NCBI GenBank assembly: GCA_048013815.1
Contig: CM106586.1
Coordinates: 15,996,001-16,060,000 of the forward strand
Reading direction: 5' to 3'
Source: Setoptus koraiensis
Lineage: Eukaryota; Arthropoda
DNA: 64,000 nucleotides
Position 1 is the stretch's first letter. Each line of letters opens with the position of its first letter. The translations under genes and the position numbers were made by a program. The notes under the pieces were generated by a model, which was not told where the DNA came from, made no database searches, and saw only the letters and a list, made by a program, of their open reading frames with translations. Positions 26,346 through 41,318 of this stretch are shown piece after piece.

Positions 26346-28874
26346 GAGCCGGCCGCATTGGCCCGATCGAGCCGAATGTTGGCCCAAATGGCCAACGAGC
26401 GGTCGCATAGCACCGGCCGACCATTGGGCGCAGAGGGGCCCCGCGAAACAATTACCACTCGCACAGCCAGTTCCGGTCGGCGCTGGCGTGTGCAGCGGGC
26501 TTGTCGGACAAAATTGTTTATTTATTTACATGTGTAGGCACTAAAGTCGCCGGGCTTATTGAATCAAACGGCTAGCGCGAGTGTTTGCATGTTTGTGCGT
26601 CCGGGGTCCCAAGAAAGATTGTGATACAACGACTCGTGCCAGATGGCACGAGCAACGGCGCTCTCGTCCAGTTATTGGGGCGCCAGTCGAGCGGGCGACT
26701 CGAGCGAGCGGCGGGCGACTCGAGCGAGCGGCGGGCGACTTGAGAGGGCGAGCGAGCGAGCGATAGAGCGCATTTCAATTTGGCCGAAGTCTATGCAAAT
26801 ACACTTTTATTTGTGCGCGCTCTGCCCGGCGAGGCTCTGATTTTATGCAAAGCCCCGCGACGGGCGACCGGCAGATATATGCGCAGACGGGCCCCCCAAT
26901 AATAGTAATAATAATAATAATGATGATGATCGCTGGCGGGGCCGGCCAGATTAGCCGGCGCCGCTTCTGCCTACGCGACGCATCATGCGAAATAAATCAA
27001 GCGACCAGATTAGCCGCGCCGACTTTGGCCGCTGATTTTAGCGCTGATGTGGGGCCCCAAAATTAATTCCAGTCTTGCGATGCTATGATTGGCGGCGCCG
27101 TGTGCCCGGTCGGCCGGCCGGCCGGCCGCCGCGACTAAGTGGTGCCCGCTGTACACAAACTGTAACTTTTTATTCCTTTGGCCTCATCAACCATTTAATG
27201 CCGGGCCGGGCCGGCCCGGCTGTTCGGCGTATGTTGTCTGGTCAGCGCCGGCCCGTTGCAATCGGTCCGGCTGACTTGGCGGCCAGTGGCTCGCTGGCTT
27301 GCTGGCTCGCTGGCGGCCCCATAATATGGGGCGCGTATCAATTGGCATACTATGACTCTACTATGACAATCGCGGGCTCCGCGATGAGTCACAGCGTAGG
27401 CATGGGGCCCGGCGCACGAATTGTGCGGCACAATGAGCCGGCCAATTAATTATATGAGATGGGCCCAACGATGCGACGAGCGGCGGCGCAATTATACTTT
27501 TGCGGCCGCTAGATGACCGGCACACACACGCCGGGCCGGGCGCCCGATGGCGCCCGCTAATTTGAGTGCGCCTAGCGACTCAAATCAGCATGCGAGTCGC
27601 GACCAACGACCGCCGCAGTTCGCGGGCCCGCTCGTCGCTCGCTCGTCGCCCGCTCGTTGCCCGCGCCGTCGGGTCCCGCCGACCGAATCAACAATCGCCG
27701 AACAGGCTTTTTTGCAGTCATGGCCGAATTGGCCCGCTTGCGAACCGCTCCAGACCGAGCGGACATGGCCGGCTCCGCTCCGGGCCCGTCCGCTAGGTAG
27801 CCGGCGCACTATTGCCGGCCGCGCAACAGCCAGCAATAGCGGGCAATAATGTTTTATGGCCCGCTCCTATTCATGGCGCCCTCGTGCATTAACAAGCAGG
27901 TTGCCGGCTTGTGGCAAATTGGCCATTCCACGGGCCGTCGTAGTTATCTGTGGGCGCCAGTTTTGGCCAGACCGGCTCGGCCGGCCCGGAGTCGATAAAC
28001 TTTGTTTAATGTCGCACTTTATGTCGCATGCGGTCCCGCTTTCACATTTGCGGCGACCGCCGCCAGCCGGGCTCCAGCTGAGCGGCCGCCATAGGGAACT
28101 GGACTCGTTCGCCCGAGTCTCGTTACCGGGGCCCTCGCACTGGCGACCTTGTTTGCGCTTGCACTGGCCCCATTCCGCCGGCCGCATCTAATATCGAGCC
28201 CGCGAATCGCGCAGCCTCGAATTAGAATTCGAATTTGGCATTTGAATTTGGCATTCGCATTCTCTGCTGGCGATTCGTGGTTGCGCAACTTGCGATCGCC
28301 GGCAGCCGGAGCCGCCAACTGGCCACTGGCCGCTCGCAATTCGAGCCAACGCAACACAGCAATTGTGGCCAGCGCACAAACACGGGCCGGCCCGATCGGC
28401 ATCGAGCCGACCGCTCGCGCGGCCAGCTCGGGCCCAATCGCGAGCTGGCTGGACGCGATCAAGTGCGCGGCGCAGCTGCAGTGGCGACCGCGGACTCGCG
28501 GGCCAAGCGGGCCGCTCGGCGGCACCGCATCGGGCGCCCTGTTTGGCCGCTTGCCAGGTCGATTCGGCGCGCGACTAATTTGTTTGCCGGCGCATTGTGG
28601 GGCCGGCGCCGCAGTTGACAGTGGCAACAGTTCGCTCGCCCGCCACGACTCTCCCGACCGAAGAGACTGTCTCGACCGGCCGCCGGGGCCCGTCGGCCCG
28701 GCTCCGGCGCTCGCGACTTGCGAATCGGAAGGTCAATTATGTTTCTGGCGCGCCCGTAATTCGCTGTCGAGGTGCCAGCGATGAGGCCCCGGCGACTGGG
28801 CAACTTGCGCGACTTGTGCGACTTGCGCGACTCGGGTGAGGCCCGAGCCAGGCGCGAACCAGTCGGCGCGCAAC

Positions 28875-28911
28875 CCGAGAATTGGGGCTCCCGCGGGGCC
28901 CCAATTCTCGG
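28875..28911. repeat. 14-bp perfect hairpin
   Basis: Arms CCGAGAATTGGGGC (28875-28888) and GCCCCAATTCTCGG (28898-28911) are exact reverse complements around a 9-base loop. It lies in a GC-rich part of TASK intron 1. Confidence 0.85.
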
Positions 28912-30944
28912 CAGCGCGCACAAGGCGACAGCACAGACTCTGCTGAACAGACTGTGAACGAGGTGTGTCGATTTGGCGCCGTTATTGATTGTTGTTGCCG
29001 CTGTGTGTATATTTATTCATTCCATTTACATTTGCGTAATCATCTGTCTGACAGCGCCAGCGCCAACTGGGGCGACGATTCGACAATCGGACAGGTGCGC
29101 CCAGTGGAGCGCACGGGCACACATCGCCTCAGTAGTTTCGGGGCTGGCGGCGCCGCAGGATCCGCGTTGTCTGTTCAAATTAAATGCTCGTGCCGCTCGG
29201 GAGCGCAGCCAGACGGGCCCGCTTCTGGGCGACCCGGCCAGGCAGCGGGCCGGGTCGTCTCAGACTGTGAGGCTCAGAGCGCCCAGTTTCGAGAAGTCGC
29301 CTCGCAGGGCTCTGGCGGATGGGCCGCCAACTGGGGCCCCGCTCGCCCGAGTATAAACGACCAAACGACGAGTATAAATACGCGCGCGCGCGCGCGCTAT
29401 AAATACTGTGCTCGCCAACGACGAGTGACTATTTTTTTTTCGTTAGTTGTGTGTCGCTCGCTAGCGAATTTGTTATAAAATCAGGCGAGTGAGCCCAATA
29501 CCGAGCCCAGTGAATTGTCGGCTGATATTAGAGAGTTGGCGCGATGACGGGGCCCCAAAATTATTAAAACTCGCTAACTGAGCGCAAGTCAGCCGGCGAC
29601 GCTCAGCGGCCCGTTCGCGCCCCACCGGCTCGCTGTGCCGGAATGCGCCGGGCCCCCTCCGATCTGATTTGACGGCCGGCATGCTGGGCGTCGCTCAATC
29701 TGGGCGCCCTCTCGCGCTCAGCCGGCGGGTCGGTGTGTCGCGCCAATTTGTTGCGACGCGTCAAGCCACTTGACGCTGGCAACTTGCCGCAGCGCCGCCA
29801 TGTGCCAGTGCCGCCGACATTGCGCTCTTGGGCCACGCTTGGGTATCGCGCTCCCGACGGACCCGCTGTTGGGTGCGCAAACCCGCAGGGACGGCCGGCC
29901 CGAGCCGGGTCACGCTAGGCGCGTGTCGGAACTCGCTTACACGCGCACACCCGAACAAATTGACAAAGTGACAAGTTGCTGCGATTGTCAACTGAGCGAA
30001 ATAATACAATTAAAGTATTGTGAATCGAAATCGCGCCGCCAGAGCGACGCCGCCATCATCAGCATAAACGATACTGGTGACGATCCCGGGCCGACCGCGA
30101 CACCGGCCCGCCAGACACTGATAAAAAGCGGCCCGCCACACATTAATAAAAATCGGCCCGCCGCCGGAGACAGCCCGGCGCGATGTGACGTGCCTGCGCC
30201 CAGCGGGCCCGGGTGGGTGTGGCCGGGCGCTGTCGGAGGAGCGGCGCTGGCAGTGGAGTTGACAGAGTCGAAGTTGCTGCGACTTTGTCAAGCCGCACCT
30301 ACTGATAGGGCGGCCGCAAGTCGCACAAACCGATTGCTGACAACGGCCCGCCGGCCCGCTCGTTGGGCGGCTGCCGTCGGGCGCGCTGGCAAGCGGGTAA
30401 TTGGTGCGCCAGTCGGCGCTCGGGCGAGCTGGCTTGCGACAAATTGCATGTTGTTTACATTGGCATGATCCGTTTGCCGGTTGCCGTGGTTGCGTCTGGA
30501 AATTTCCATAATTGCCGGCCCGAGTTACGCATCGGTCTTATGGCGCGTTGTCTCGCCGCCCGGCAGCCAATCCAATTCAATTGCCGACCGATCGCAAAGC
30601 GATTCAATGCGGCCGCCGAGTCAACAACCGCCGACAGCCGACTGCTGCTAGCGACCGCCGACAGCAGCCAACAACCGGCGACGACCGACAACAACCGACA
30701 GCGACCGACAACAACCGGACCGATAGGCGCCTAACTGGGCCAAATCGAAGCGCGACGCTCAATTGGATGATGCGGCATCCGAGTGGCGCCCGACGCGCCG
30801 CTCCGGCCAGCGGGCGAGCCAAAGGCGAGCGCGGGCATGACCGCTTGTGACGTAACGGCGCCATTCATTAAATTTGCGGCGGCGTTTCCTTTGTTGCTGT
30901 TGTCGCCATCATTCAATTTATTTATTCGCCATCATATTCAGCAG

Positions 30945-31070
30945 CGCCAACAGCAGCAACAGCAGCAACAACAACAACAAGAGCAACAGAGGCAACAGCA
31001 ACAACAACAACAGCAACAGCAACAACAACAACAACAACAACAGAGGCAACAACAACGACAAGAGCAACAG
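30945..31070. repeat. CAA/CAG trinucleotide tract
   Basis: About 125 bp of interrupted CAGCAACAACAA repeat in TASK intron 1. The open frame through it is poly-Gln only and has no flanking coding signal. Confidence 0.85.
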
Positions 31071-34000
31071 CGGCGTTGCGTCAGCGAGCCAGCGCCGATG
31101 ACGACAACATTAACATCAACTTTTGTGCCCCTTCCACGCGCCGGCCGCCATATATCACCGGCGCCATATAGCACGCGTTATGCGCGTTATAATAGATAGA
31201 TTCGAGCTCTCAATACGGCGCTCGTGCAGCCTAGATATGCTATGTATATTTACGCATGACTAGCACACAATTAACTACTGCACAACAATACGCGAATTGT
31301 CTGATGATGACAATTCGCCAACAGCGGCAATTCGCCAACGACGACAACAGCGACAATTCGCCAGACGGCGACAACAGCGACAACTCGCCCCAACAGCGAC
31401 AACAGCGACAAATCGCCAGACAACAGCGACGACCATAAGTCGTGCTTCGTTTTGTCGCGCGACAAAGCGGCCGCAAAAGGGCGCGAACGCGAGTCGCGAA
31501 CGCAGCTAGGTGCCTTCATTGGCCGTTATTGGCTGTTGCGCGCGGCGCGTCACAATGGCGCCCGCGACTGCCGTCACCACACATATAATACTTGCCAGCA
31601 CTGGTCGATATCGTCGACGATTGCGACGATATTATATATGTATGCGCGATATCGTTGTCGATATATACATATATATATATATGCGCGCCGCCGCGTATAA
31701 TCAGTTAACCGTTAAACACGTCGCAGTTGTGTTAACACGAGCCGTCGATGAAACAAATGATCTCGTGTCCCAGATAATCTGTTGCGTAACTATCGCCAAG
31801 CGGGCCAAGTGAGCGAGTGCCAATCAAAAAGCGATGCCACTTGAGCGTCGTCGTCGTCGTCGTCGTCAATTGATCGCCAAATATCACCAATATGCATCCG
31901 ATGCTGGCAAGCGCATTCTTCGTCGAGCACCCTCTTCGTCTTGGCTGGCCTCATTCGCGACTCGCGATTCGCGACTCGCGACCAAGCCATTTCGGCCGAG
32001 CAGCCAGCCAGTTTGCGAAATATAGCGCACTGTATTTCGCAAACAGTCCAATGGCAAGCACCCAATGGGGCCCCAAAATAAACAAAACACCCATTCATGG
32101 CCGTTTATGGATGGTTAATTTGCATAAAGCTGCTGCTACCATTAGTGATATGGCGCGCGCCAGCCAGCCAGCTCGCAGTGGCCGACAATCTTTTCGCGAC
32201 TCGCGACTCGCGAGCCCGACACAAAATTAATCTTTGATGTCTCGCTTGCTCGCTCTTTTTTCTCAATGCTCAGCCTCGAGCTTTGAGGCTCAAAGTTGGC
32301 GCTCAACAGTCGAGAATGGCCCAAACCCCAAATGGCAGAGAGAAATGGAAATTTAAAACGGATAAAGTTCAAAATAAAACTTGTCCAGTGCACAGCCCAA
32401 TTATATGCCATTGCGCGCGTCACAGAGCCCATCGTTAACTTGGCCCTTCATCATGGAGGCTCTATGGCCTCCGCAGTCAGCGATGCAGTCGGCGAAGCCG
32501 GCCCGCAGCCCGGCCAACCAACCGGCGAAACCGCTGCGTCCCAGTTCCTTCGGGCCCGAGTCTTTTCGACGCTCGAACCGGCCGGCCGTTCCGAATCGCT
32601 GCAGTGCAATCTTCTTCGGGCTCCCAACTTCTTGAAAAATTTTCTCTTTTCGCGCTCACATAGCTCGAAGCAGTGAAGCCAGCTGATCGCTCCATCCGAA
32701 CGTTCGGCTTGCCTTCATGGCGGCAAAGAGTCAGCGGCCCCCGTGTCCCCCCAAAAAAGCGCCCTCTCCGGAGTAGACTTTGAAACCGAGCCGAAAACAC
32801 TGATATCAGTAATACTGAATCAGTATTGCTGAACCGTCGTTCGGGTGCCAACGTGCACTGGTTTCAATTCGCTTTCGGCTGGGCCCCCGAAACGGGTCGC
32901 CGCTCATTTTGGGGTTTTTTCCACTGACAGGCCAACAAAATAACCGCCAGAATCGCATATTGTGCCGCATGCAAGATTGTTGCTTGGTCAGTGTTTGCCT
33001 GTGATCCTGTGATGGCATCCATTTTGTCGCTTTGCCAACTTGTGGGCCCCATTGTGCCGGCCAGGCTCGATGAGGCCAACACGTGCAAAGCTGCCCACTG
33101 TCCAGTGTCCGTCATTGGCGAAGGCATCATCATGGCGGCCATTTGTGGATGCCATTCAACTGTGCGCTGACCATTACGTAACGTAATTTACGTATTGCAT
33201 TGCGTAATGCTATGATGGTGACATTATCGACACATGAGCGGCATTGGGCATTGAGCAATCGCATTTTTCGACCCGATTGGCGATTGGCGACTCGTTGCAT
33301 GGCGCAACTCAGCGCGCCCTCTAACGTATATAATTAATATATGTTTATTGCAATGTTAATTGGATTGGACTGGACTGGACGAGCGCAAATAAGCGCGTTG
33401 CATATTTAAGGGCAGTGACAGTGACAAAAATTGACCAGTGACATTGACCAGCGGCCCCACAATAACGTTAATTGTTACGGTGACTCACTGTCGGTCACTT
33501 ACTGTCAGTGGCAGTAAATTCACTGTTGTCCCCCCACTGTTTGTGTTGTCCGTTGCTGATAGTTTGGGGCGCAAACTTTGGGCCAGCTAATAGCCGTTAC
33601 TTGTGTGTATTCCGTTGCGACGTAATCAGTTGCGATATATTCCGTTGCGATATATTCCGTTGCGATGCGACGCGCTTCGGACATGCGGTGTAACAGTTTT
33701 ATTCGCTTGTCAGCATGGCCCAATAAACTGGGCTAATACGTACGACATTACATAATTACGTTATTGCCATGACATACGTTGCACGAGCATATATAAACTC
33801 TGGTCACTTGCTCGCTGCCGGCCATACGAGCCATATATTGAGTTTGTTGGTCAGCAATATAATAATATAATAATATAATGATGCAATATATATATATATA
33901 AATATATAAAACAAACAGCATGACACAAACAATATCTTAATACATAAATACACACAAAATTGTTTGCTTTTTGGCCCGTTTCCTGTCCTGTTGTCCATTC

Positions 34001-35159
34001 AATTGGACCGGCCATTCAATTGTTGATTGTCCGTTTGGGTGGCCAGGCGGCCCCTGTTACATGGCTGTTACGTAACTGGCCGCATTAGCGTACGAGTTGC
34101 CATATGCAGTTGGCCGGCTGATTGAGTTCATGTGTCGCTTCGAAATGGCTCAATTATCATCATTTGGCCTTTTTTTTTGTTGGCCCCATGGCCGACACAA
34201 TGGTCGAGAGAAAATAATCTCCAGCTTCAGCAACAGCAACAACAACAGCAACTGCCACTATTAGCGCCACTGGGGCCACGCGCAAAAAGTGCGCATCATT
34301 TCCATAAAAGGCACATAACATAAATAATATCTGAATAACTGTGACGTAACAGGGGCATTAGTTGACTGGCCCCGAGTGCCGGGCCAGTTTAAACGGGGCC
34401 TGGCCCCTTTTTTCCCCGTTGTCGGCTGTTGTCGGCCGTTGTCGGCTGTGTCATTTGGGGTATTTGCGAGCCGTTAGCCGGGCTAATAGAATGCTATTGT
34501 CACGGGGGGAGCCCCAAAGTGTGCCCAACGGCACATGTAATGGCTAATGGTGTTTGTCACAATTGCGCTCTAAATAAGCGAACAAGTGTCACAAACACGC
34601 ACAAATATGCCGTTAAATATGCTAACTAACTAACTGGGGCCCCTTGCTAACTGGTGCCGCTTGCTGTTGTGTGACTTTTGTCAGCTAAATATTGAGCTAA
34701 ATACATGCATGTACTAGCACGCAATACAGTTATATAACTAACTGCTGTTGTTGTTGTTGTTGTTGTTGGGTCATCATCAACACATGATGACACAACACGA
34801 CAACAACTGCATTAATGAATTGATTAATTGATGACAATGGCCGACAATTGTCATTGTCGCTTGTCGCTCGTTGACAGCTCGTGTTGCGCGACGCGCCAAC
34901 AACTGACCGCTATCAATTGCACTCTTGCCAGTGTCAGTGTGTGACGTGCTTGCACTAATGATTTACAGCAACAGCAACAGCAGCAGCAGTTATGTAACAA
35001 TTGCACTTAACAACTTGTTTGCCTCAAATCGACTGAACGTGACCCCTTGCTAATGGCGCGCGCTCTAAGCGGCCTCCCATTGCGTAATGGCCGCCCCAAA
35101 TTGACCAGAGGCTCAGCTGACACCAGTGGCGAGTTGCGGCCGCTGGTGTCAACTTGTCA

Positions 35160-35243
35160 CAAGTCACAACTTGCGCCTCACAAGTAACAACTTGCGCCTC
35201 ACAAGTCACAACTCGCGACTCACAAGTCACAACTCGCGACTCA
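35160..35243. repeat. 21-bp minisatellite, 4 copies in two subtypes
   Basis: Two copies of CAAGTMACAACTTGCGCCTCA (one with A, one with C at the M) are followed by two copies of CAAGTCACAACTCGCGACTCA. The paired subtypes suggest duplication of single units after divergence. Confidence 0.85.
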
Positions 35244-35646
35244 CAAGTCGGGCCCAACGAGGGCCCCAATTGCCGGACAGCGAGTTTGCAACGGAACAGA
35301 CGCTTTACACTTTATTATTTGTCTTGCAATTTTGTTAATTTCCGGCATTCATCGGCGGGCCGTTTCTGCGCTCATTTGCGCGCCATTCTGTGCTGATGAT
35401 CGCCCATCACTGATCGGGCGCGGCCGGTCATCGCCCGGCGAGCACAATGGCGAAAACAAGTGCCGCCTCTCAGCTGTCGCAACTCGACATTTCGGCGTGT
35501 CGACATTTCGTCATATCGCCGAGTCGATATTTCGACGTTTCGACATTTCGTCATTCCGAAGAGTCGACGTTTCGTCATTTCGACGAGTCGACGAGCCGAT
35601 ACTGCGTCACTTCGGCGAGTCGAAATATCGACGGGTCAATATTACG

Positions 35647-35713
35647 CCAGTCGGATATTTGGCGCCAGTCGGATATTTGGCGCCAGTCGGATATTTGGCG
35701 CCAAATATCCGAA
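35647..35713. repeat. 18-bp minisatellite ending in a 26-bp perfect palindrome
   Basis: Three copies of CAGTCGGATATTTGGCGC run up to about 35701. The last copy is followed directly by its own inverse, so 35687-35712 is a loop-less perfect palindrome of 26 bp centred on GGCGCC. This is the longest perfect palindrome I found in the window. Confidence 0.85.
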
Positions 35714-37629
35714 GCAAGCGAGGGGTCGCTAATTGATCGGTGACGGCTGCACAGCGCTGATGTTACATAATGTGTATTACATAATATGCGCTTGCCGGCC
35801 GCTGTCCGGGCAGCGCTCGCGAGCCGAACAGCCATTAGCAGGCGCAGCACAGTGGCGCGCGCACAACAAGCCCGCTCGAAAATAATCATTGAGCTCGGCT
35901 GCAAACTTTCATTTTCAGCCTCATTCATATGTAAAGACGCGCTCAATTGGTTGATTACGCAACAACAATGGCCACTTGCTGAGTTGCGTTGGCCGTTGGC
36001 TCGTGTTGTGCCGTCACCACGTGTTTCATATAAGCACTACATACAGAGTATAGTCGAGACACTGCGCGACTCGCCGGAGTCAATTGTGTGCACGACTGTC
36101 ACTGTGTTGTCGTCGTCGTTGTTGTCGTTGCTGTCGTGCCAACAACGACGACAACCACGACAACCACACAACAACATTAATATAGTTAAGTTGAACATAG
36201 TTAATGATTATTTACCACATGACGATTATTTTTGTCCCGTGCTGGTTGTTGATTGTTTATAGCGTCCACAATGCACATTATTGTGTGTTTGTTGTGCCAA
36301 TTGGCGCGCGCGCGCGCGCGTGCAGCTCGTGCGCAGCTCGCCGAGGGCCGCGGTGTGCCCCGGTGCCAATAATAGACGCTCGACAGACTCAATAATAGAC
36401 GCTCAACAGACCCAATAATAGACTGTGCACTGGGCTGAGTCTATTGAGAAAGGATTTATTTATTTTCAGCCGGGGGCCCCTAATGAGCCGACAATAAGCC
36501 GCACAGCGACAGCGCAAGCAAACAGACAGATCATCGGTCATTATCATTGGCGCAGCCAAACACAAACACGAGCTCGCCAAATGAATTGCGCGGCCTTGGC
36601 TGGCAAGGCGCGAATTTGCGCTCGGAGCGCGAGTTGCGCCGTCTAGCGGGGCCGGCCCAGTCGCACTAGTCGGCCCAGTCGCACAAGTCGGCCTAGCCGC
36701 ACTAGTCACACTGGTCTAGTTAGGCCGGCCTAGTTGCGCTGGTGCGCTGTTTATTCAACTTGTCGTTGTCGTCGTCGTCGTCGCTGGGCCCACTATTACG
36801 CAACTATTGGAGCCATTACGCAACAGCGGCACTATTACGCGCACACACAGTGACGCACACTATTACACGTCACTATTGCGTAATAGTAATGGCTGCCGGC
36901 GGACAAGAGCGAGGCCGCAAAAAGCAGAAAGCAAAATCGTTAGAATCGTCGAAAAGTCAGCCTCAACTTGAGGCCCTCAAGACGGACCTTTGGCTGTTAC
37001 GCGGGCACAGTGCACAGACAGGCTGTGCAGTGTGCCACTGCGACCCTATGTCATAACTTGTTGTTTGCGCGCAATGAGACGTAAAATTTTTCGTCAGCGT
37101 GCGCCCACTTGTTTGTTGCGCACGCTGTTGCCGCTCGTGCCACGAGGAGCCTCTTCCGACACTTGTTCCGAACTGCTGACCCGTGCGCGCCCGTGCCCAC
37201 GTTACGTAACACGATGTTGGCACGAAATTGTAACAGTTGCAGCGCCATTGGCGCCCCCACCGTAACGCCGCCGCGATACAAACAACAACGGCAAGCAACG
37301 GCAAGATGTAAACAATATATAAACACAATGTATATGTATATGCACGTGCAATTACATCGACTACAAATGCCGAATTGCAACGGGCTGGCCGGCTCGTTGC
37401 GTAATAGGCGCCCCCGACAAACTGAGTGGGAGTGCTACAGTCGGAGCTTGGTGCAACTGTTACTGCCGGAGGTTGGTGCAACTGGCCGCCAGTGGTGCAG
37501 CTGCAGCCAGTTGGGGGGCCCGGCGGAATGTGCGCTGTCGCAACTGGTCGCGCACTGTGCACTTTGGGGGCTGCAGCGTGCAGATTGCGCAAGGCGCGCC
37601 AAAACAAACAACGACAAATGGCTAGGTGT

Positions 37630-37805
37630 GCTCGACACAACGGTGCACGACACGACGCTGCACGACACAACGCTGCTCGACACAACGGTGCACGACACGA
37701 CGCTGCACGACACAACGCTGCTCGACATAACGGTGCACGACACAAGGGTGCACGACACAACGCTGCTCGACATAACGGTGCACGACACAAGGGTGCACGA
37801 CAAAG
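37630..37805. repeat. 15-bp minisatellite, about 12 copies with higher-order order
   Basis: The unit is CACGACACAACGCTG with variants (CTCGACACAACGGTG, CACGACACAAGGGTG). The variants recur in a fixed order, indicating multi-unit duplications. Because 15 is a multiple of three, all plus-strand frames stay open, which produces a 262-codon open frame that I do not regard as a gene. Confidence 0.9.
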
Positions 37806-40800
37806 TAACGGCGCGCGGCATGACGGTGCGGCCAGTTGATGCCGGACCCGCGCTAATATATATATATTTGATTATATTATTATATTGCGTTGCGTAATGT
37901 ATTGTGTGATGCAATTGTGTGTGCGCTGTTGTACACAATGAAGCGTGTTATAATGCATAACGGTATTTACGCGGCACGCGGCAAGCTAGCAGTGCGGCCA
38001 TTGCGCAACTGGCCTCTTTTGACCGCCCGTGAGTGTGTGTGTGTGTTTGTGTTTGCGTAAACACAAATATTACGCAATATTGCTAGTTGTCGTCGTCGTC
38101 GTCGTCGTCGGCGGCGGCGGCGCTGGCGAGCTGCACACGACAGCGGCCACGAGAGGCTCTGCCGAGCCGAGTGCTCGTGTGATTGACACAACGCAACACG
38201 ACGCAACGCAACACGACGCAACGCAACACGACGCAACACGACGCAACACGACGCAACGCAACACGGTGCACGTAGCGCGTGCAGCCCAACACGTACTCGC
38301 GTAATCATGACTTGCCAATCTTTGCGATATTTCTCGCTCATTTACTGCACGCTCTTGTGTGCACAGGCGGATCCGTGCATCTGTCCGCGGGCCGACACAC
38401 GGGCCAAGAGATACACGGATACACCTACACATCTCTTACATATATTACCGTCGGCCAGCCGCCGCGTCGGGCCGGCCTCGCACAGCCACTGGCCGCGGGC
38501 AGTAGCACAGCGCACACAGTGCGGGCCCAATGGGCTTGTGGGCGCAACCGGAACACGAGAATCTCCGTACCGGGGCCGGGGCGCGGGTGTTGGCCGGCCC
38601 GGCCCCGTTCGTGCAAATTAGCCCGACTCGCCGCACCGGCAGCGCTCTTTTAAGCCGACACTAGGCGGCTACTGGGTCCCGAATGCAGACGCTACATGTG
38701 TCGCTCGGTGAGTTATGAGAAAGTGCCACTCATGCAAAAACTGGCGCTCCGCTCGTCGGCTAGAGGCGCGCAGGGGGACACTTTTTGAGCACAAACACAC
38801 ATACGACAGGGGGCGCCCGTACCCGATTATTGTACCGTGGCACGGCGGTTGCAGCGGTGCAATGATAACCGCAACATAACGGTGCGTCCGCACCGTTGGC
38901 ACCGCGTGCAACGTGTAACCATTACGCAAAACATGAGCCGTGTGCGCGCCCGGTTTTTCCGCTTTGCGCACCGCTCACAACTCGTCAGAGAAACTGCTCG
39001 TTGGCGAGCCGGTTCGGGCTGGCTCACCCTGCCGTTTGCTGTGCCCAGGGGCCGGCGGCGGACCGCGGATCAGCCGCTCGAATCGGGCGCCCGCCGGCCC
39101 GACCTTCCCGTTGGCCCCACGTTCCCGTTGGCGCAATTGATCCCGCGCGGCCCGCGCACACGTCGAGCGGTCGCAGGCCAGGGGCACCCTCGGCGCGCCA
39201 TTGTCTGTCGGAGGCGTCGCGGGCCGGCGAGCGGGCGCAAGTACCCGGTCAGCCGGTTACAACTCTATCACTGTATCTATTGTTGCGCGCATTGTTTGCC
39301 CGCGAGCAAGCAAACAAAAGAGGGCGCACATTGGCACAGTGCGCACCATCGTGGTCAGTGGCCACTCACCTTGTGCCCCCAGGTAGTACCTACACTGCAC
39401 GGTAGGGGCTAGGTGTGTGCGCTATTGTCTATTAATGGCACAAATGCAAATAGTGCGCATAAATCGCCCTCAACCGGCAAAATATGCGCACTATTTGCGC
39501 ACGTGGCGCACAACTCGTGACGATATTATGCAGCGATCGCCCGGGTCTAGCTGGCCAGCCATCGAATCAATCATGCTGTTTATGCGCGATTGGCCAGCGA
39601 CAATCACAATCAATCTACTTCACTCAATCACCCGAAATGGGCGCGTCAGTGGCGATAATTGATCCCCTTTGCTTATTGATTGTTCATTTTGGGCCGGCCC
39701 GGCTGCCTCGCGGCACGCGTAACGCGCCCGATTCGGGACCGATGACCCGTTTGAAATGCCCGCGCCATGCAGCGGGTGACCCAGTCGGTCGGACAAACTC
39801 TTTCGCCCGTGACCCGCACACTTTAGCGGTCAGCCTGCGCCGGCCACACTCTGACCGGTGTCGGCGCGACCCGCGGGCCCGCAGCTCGCCGGCAAGCTCG
39901 CGGCGGGCCTAGCGCGCCCGACCAGCGCGATGCAAGTTTTCTCGCTCGCTTTGGTCGCTTGGCGGCCCGCTTCGGTCGCTCTTTGGCTCGAATCGGTGGC
40001 CCTCTGGCTCGAATCGGTCGATTTCCGGCCCGCCATGCTCGGGCCGAGCGCACGCTGGGCGCGCCCGGTGGGCGCGCCGGAGGCCCGTGCGGACAATCCA
40101 ACAACAAGTTGCTGGTGGGCGTGCGCTGCGACAAGTTACGTGTCGCGCTGTCCTGCCCTGCAACAGCGCTGGCCGGGTCGAGTCAACGACCGCCGCTCGG
40201 GTAACCCGAGTCGGGTTATTGACTCGGCACCGTCCGCCCGAATCAATAGTTATAACGACTCCGCGTGCCGTGCGTGCGTTGATTGGGCACCTTGAGAGGG
40301 CACCTTGAGAGGGCGAATTGGGCACCTTGAGAGGGCGAACTGGGCTCCTTGAGGGAGCAAATTGGGCAATTGCCCGATTCGCTCATGCGACCAGTGACAG
40401 GCCGATGTCGCGAGTCAAGCGCGACCGAGGGGCTCGTTTTCGTTCGTTGGGATGACGCAACGACAACAGTGTGTCAATGTTTGTCAAGTTTGCTGTCAGC
40501 TCGCAATAACTCACATATAACTCGCTCAACAAATAAATAAACAACAAAATCCCTGTTTGTTTGTGAATTCAATTTGCGCAATAGTTGCTGTCATTGGGCC
40601 AATGTCAAACGCTTGTCACACGTCAAGTGTTTTTAGTGGGCATTTTGCAGCACGAATTTGACAGCCCGTGGCGCGTCAAACAATCAGCTGGTCGCCGATG
40701 CGGGCTGGCAAGCGCGTGGTGCAAATTTGCATACATCACCGATGACGTAACTAATGCCGATGTACTGTGCAATCATTGTGTAATATAAATCATCGGTTTG

Positions 40801-41250
40801 TTCACCATACAATCAATGCAATTGCTCGTGTGACAATTGCAAACGGTTCGTAGCTTGCTGTTTTTGACGCTACTAACCCTGTAGTAAGTAATAACACTGT
40901 ATTGAACGCTGTTGTGTTGTTAGTCTTGTCGAGCATGCGACAATCATCGCAGCGATTGCATAACTTTATTAGCCAACTAATCAATTTAAACAATTGTCGA
41001 CAAAACAATTGCTGACATGCTAATTGGAGGCTATTCGGTGCGCTGCAAATGCACCAAAAAACAACAACTGACCCTGATTTCCTAATTGAATCGGGCGAGC
41101 GGGCCCAAATCAGGCAGCTCAAATCAATTAGCCTGCTCATGGAATCATAACTACTTATCAAGTCAATCAGCCGTTATCGCTAATTATGAGCCAGAATCTG
41201 TCGCCAACTGAAACTGGCTCTCTGGTGCTGACAAAACCGCTCGCAAACCG

Positions 41251-41318
41251 CCCATTCGCGCCCATTCGCGCCCATTCGCGCCCATTCGCGCCCATTCGCG
41301 CCCATTCGCGCCCATTCA
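41251..41318. repeat. 10-bp minisatellite, about 7 copies
   Basis: The unit CCCATTCGCG is perfectly repeated. A second short array, GAGCACCCAACGT, follows at about 41497-41545. Confidence 0.9.
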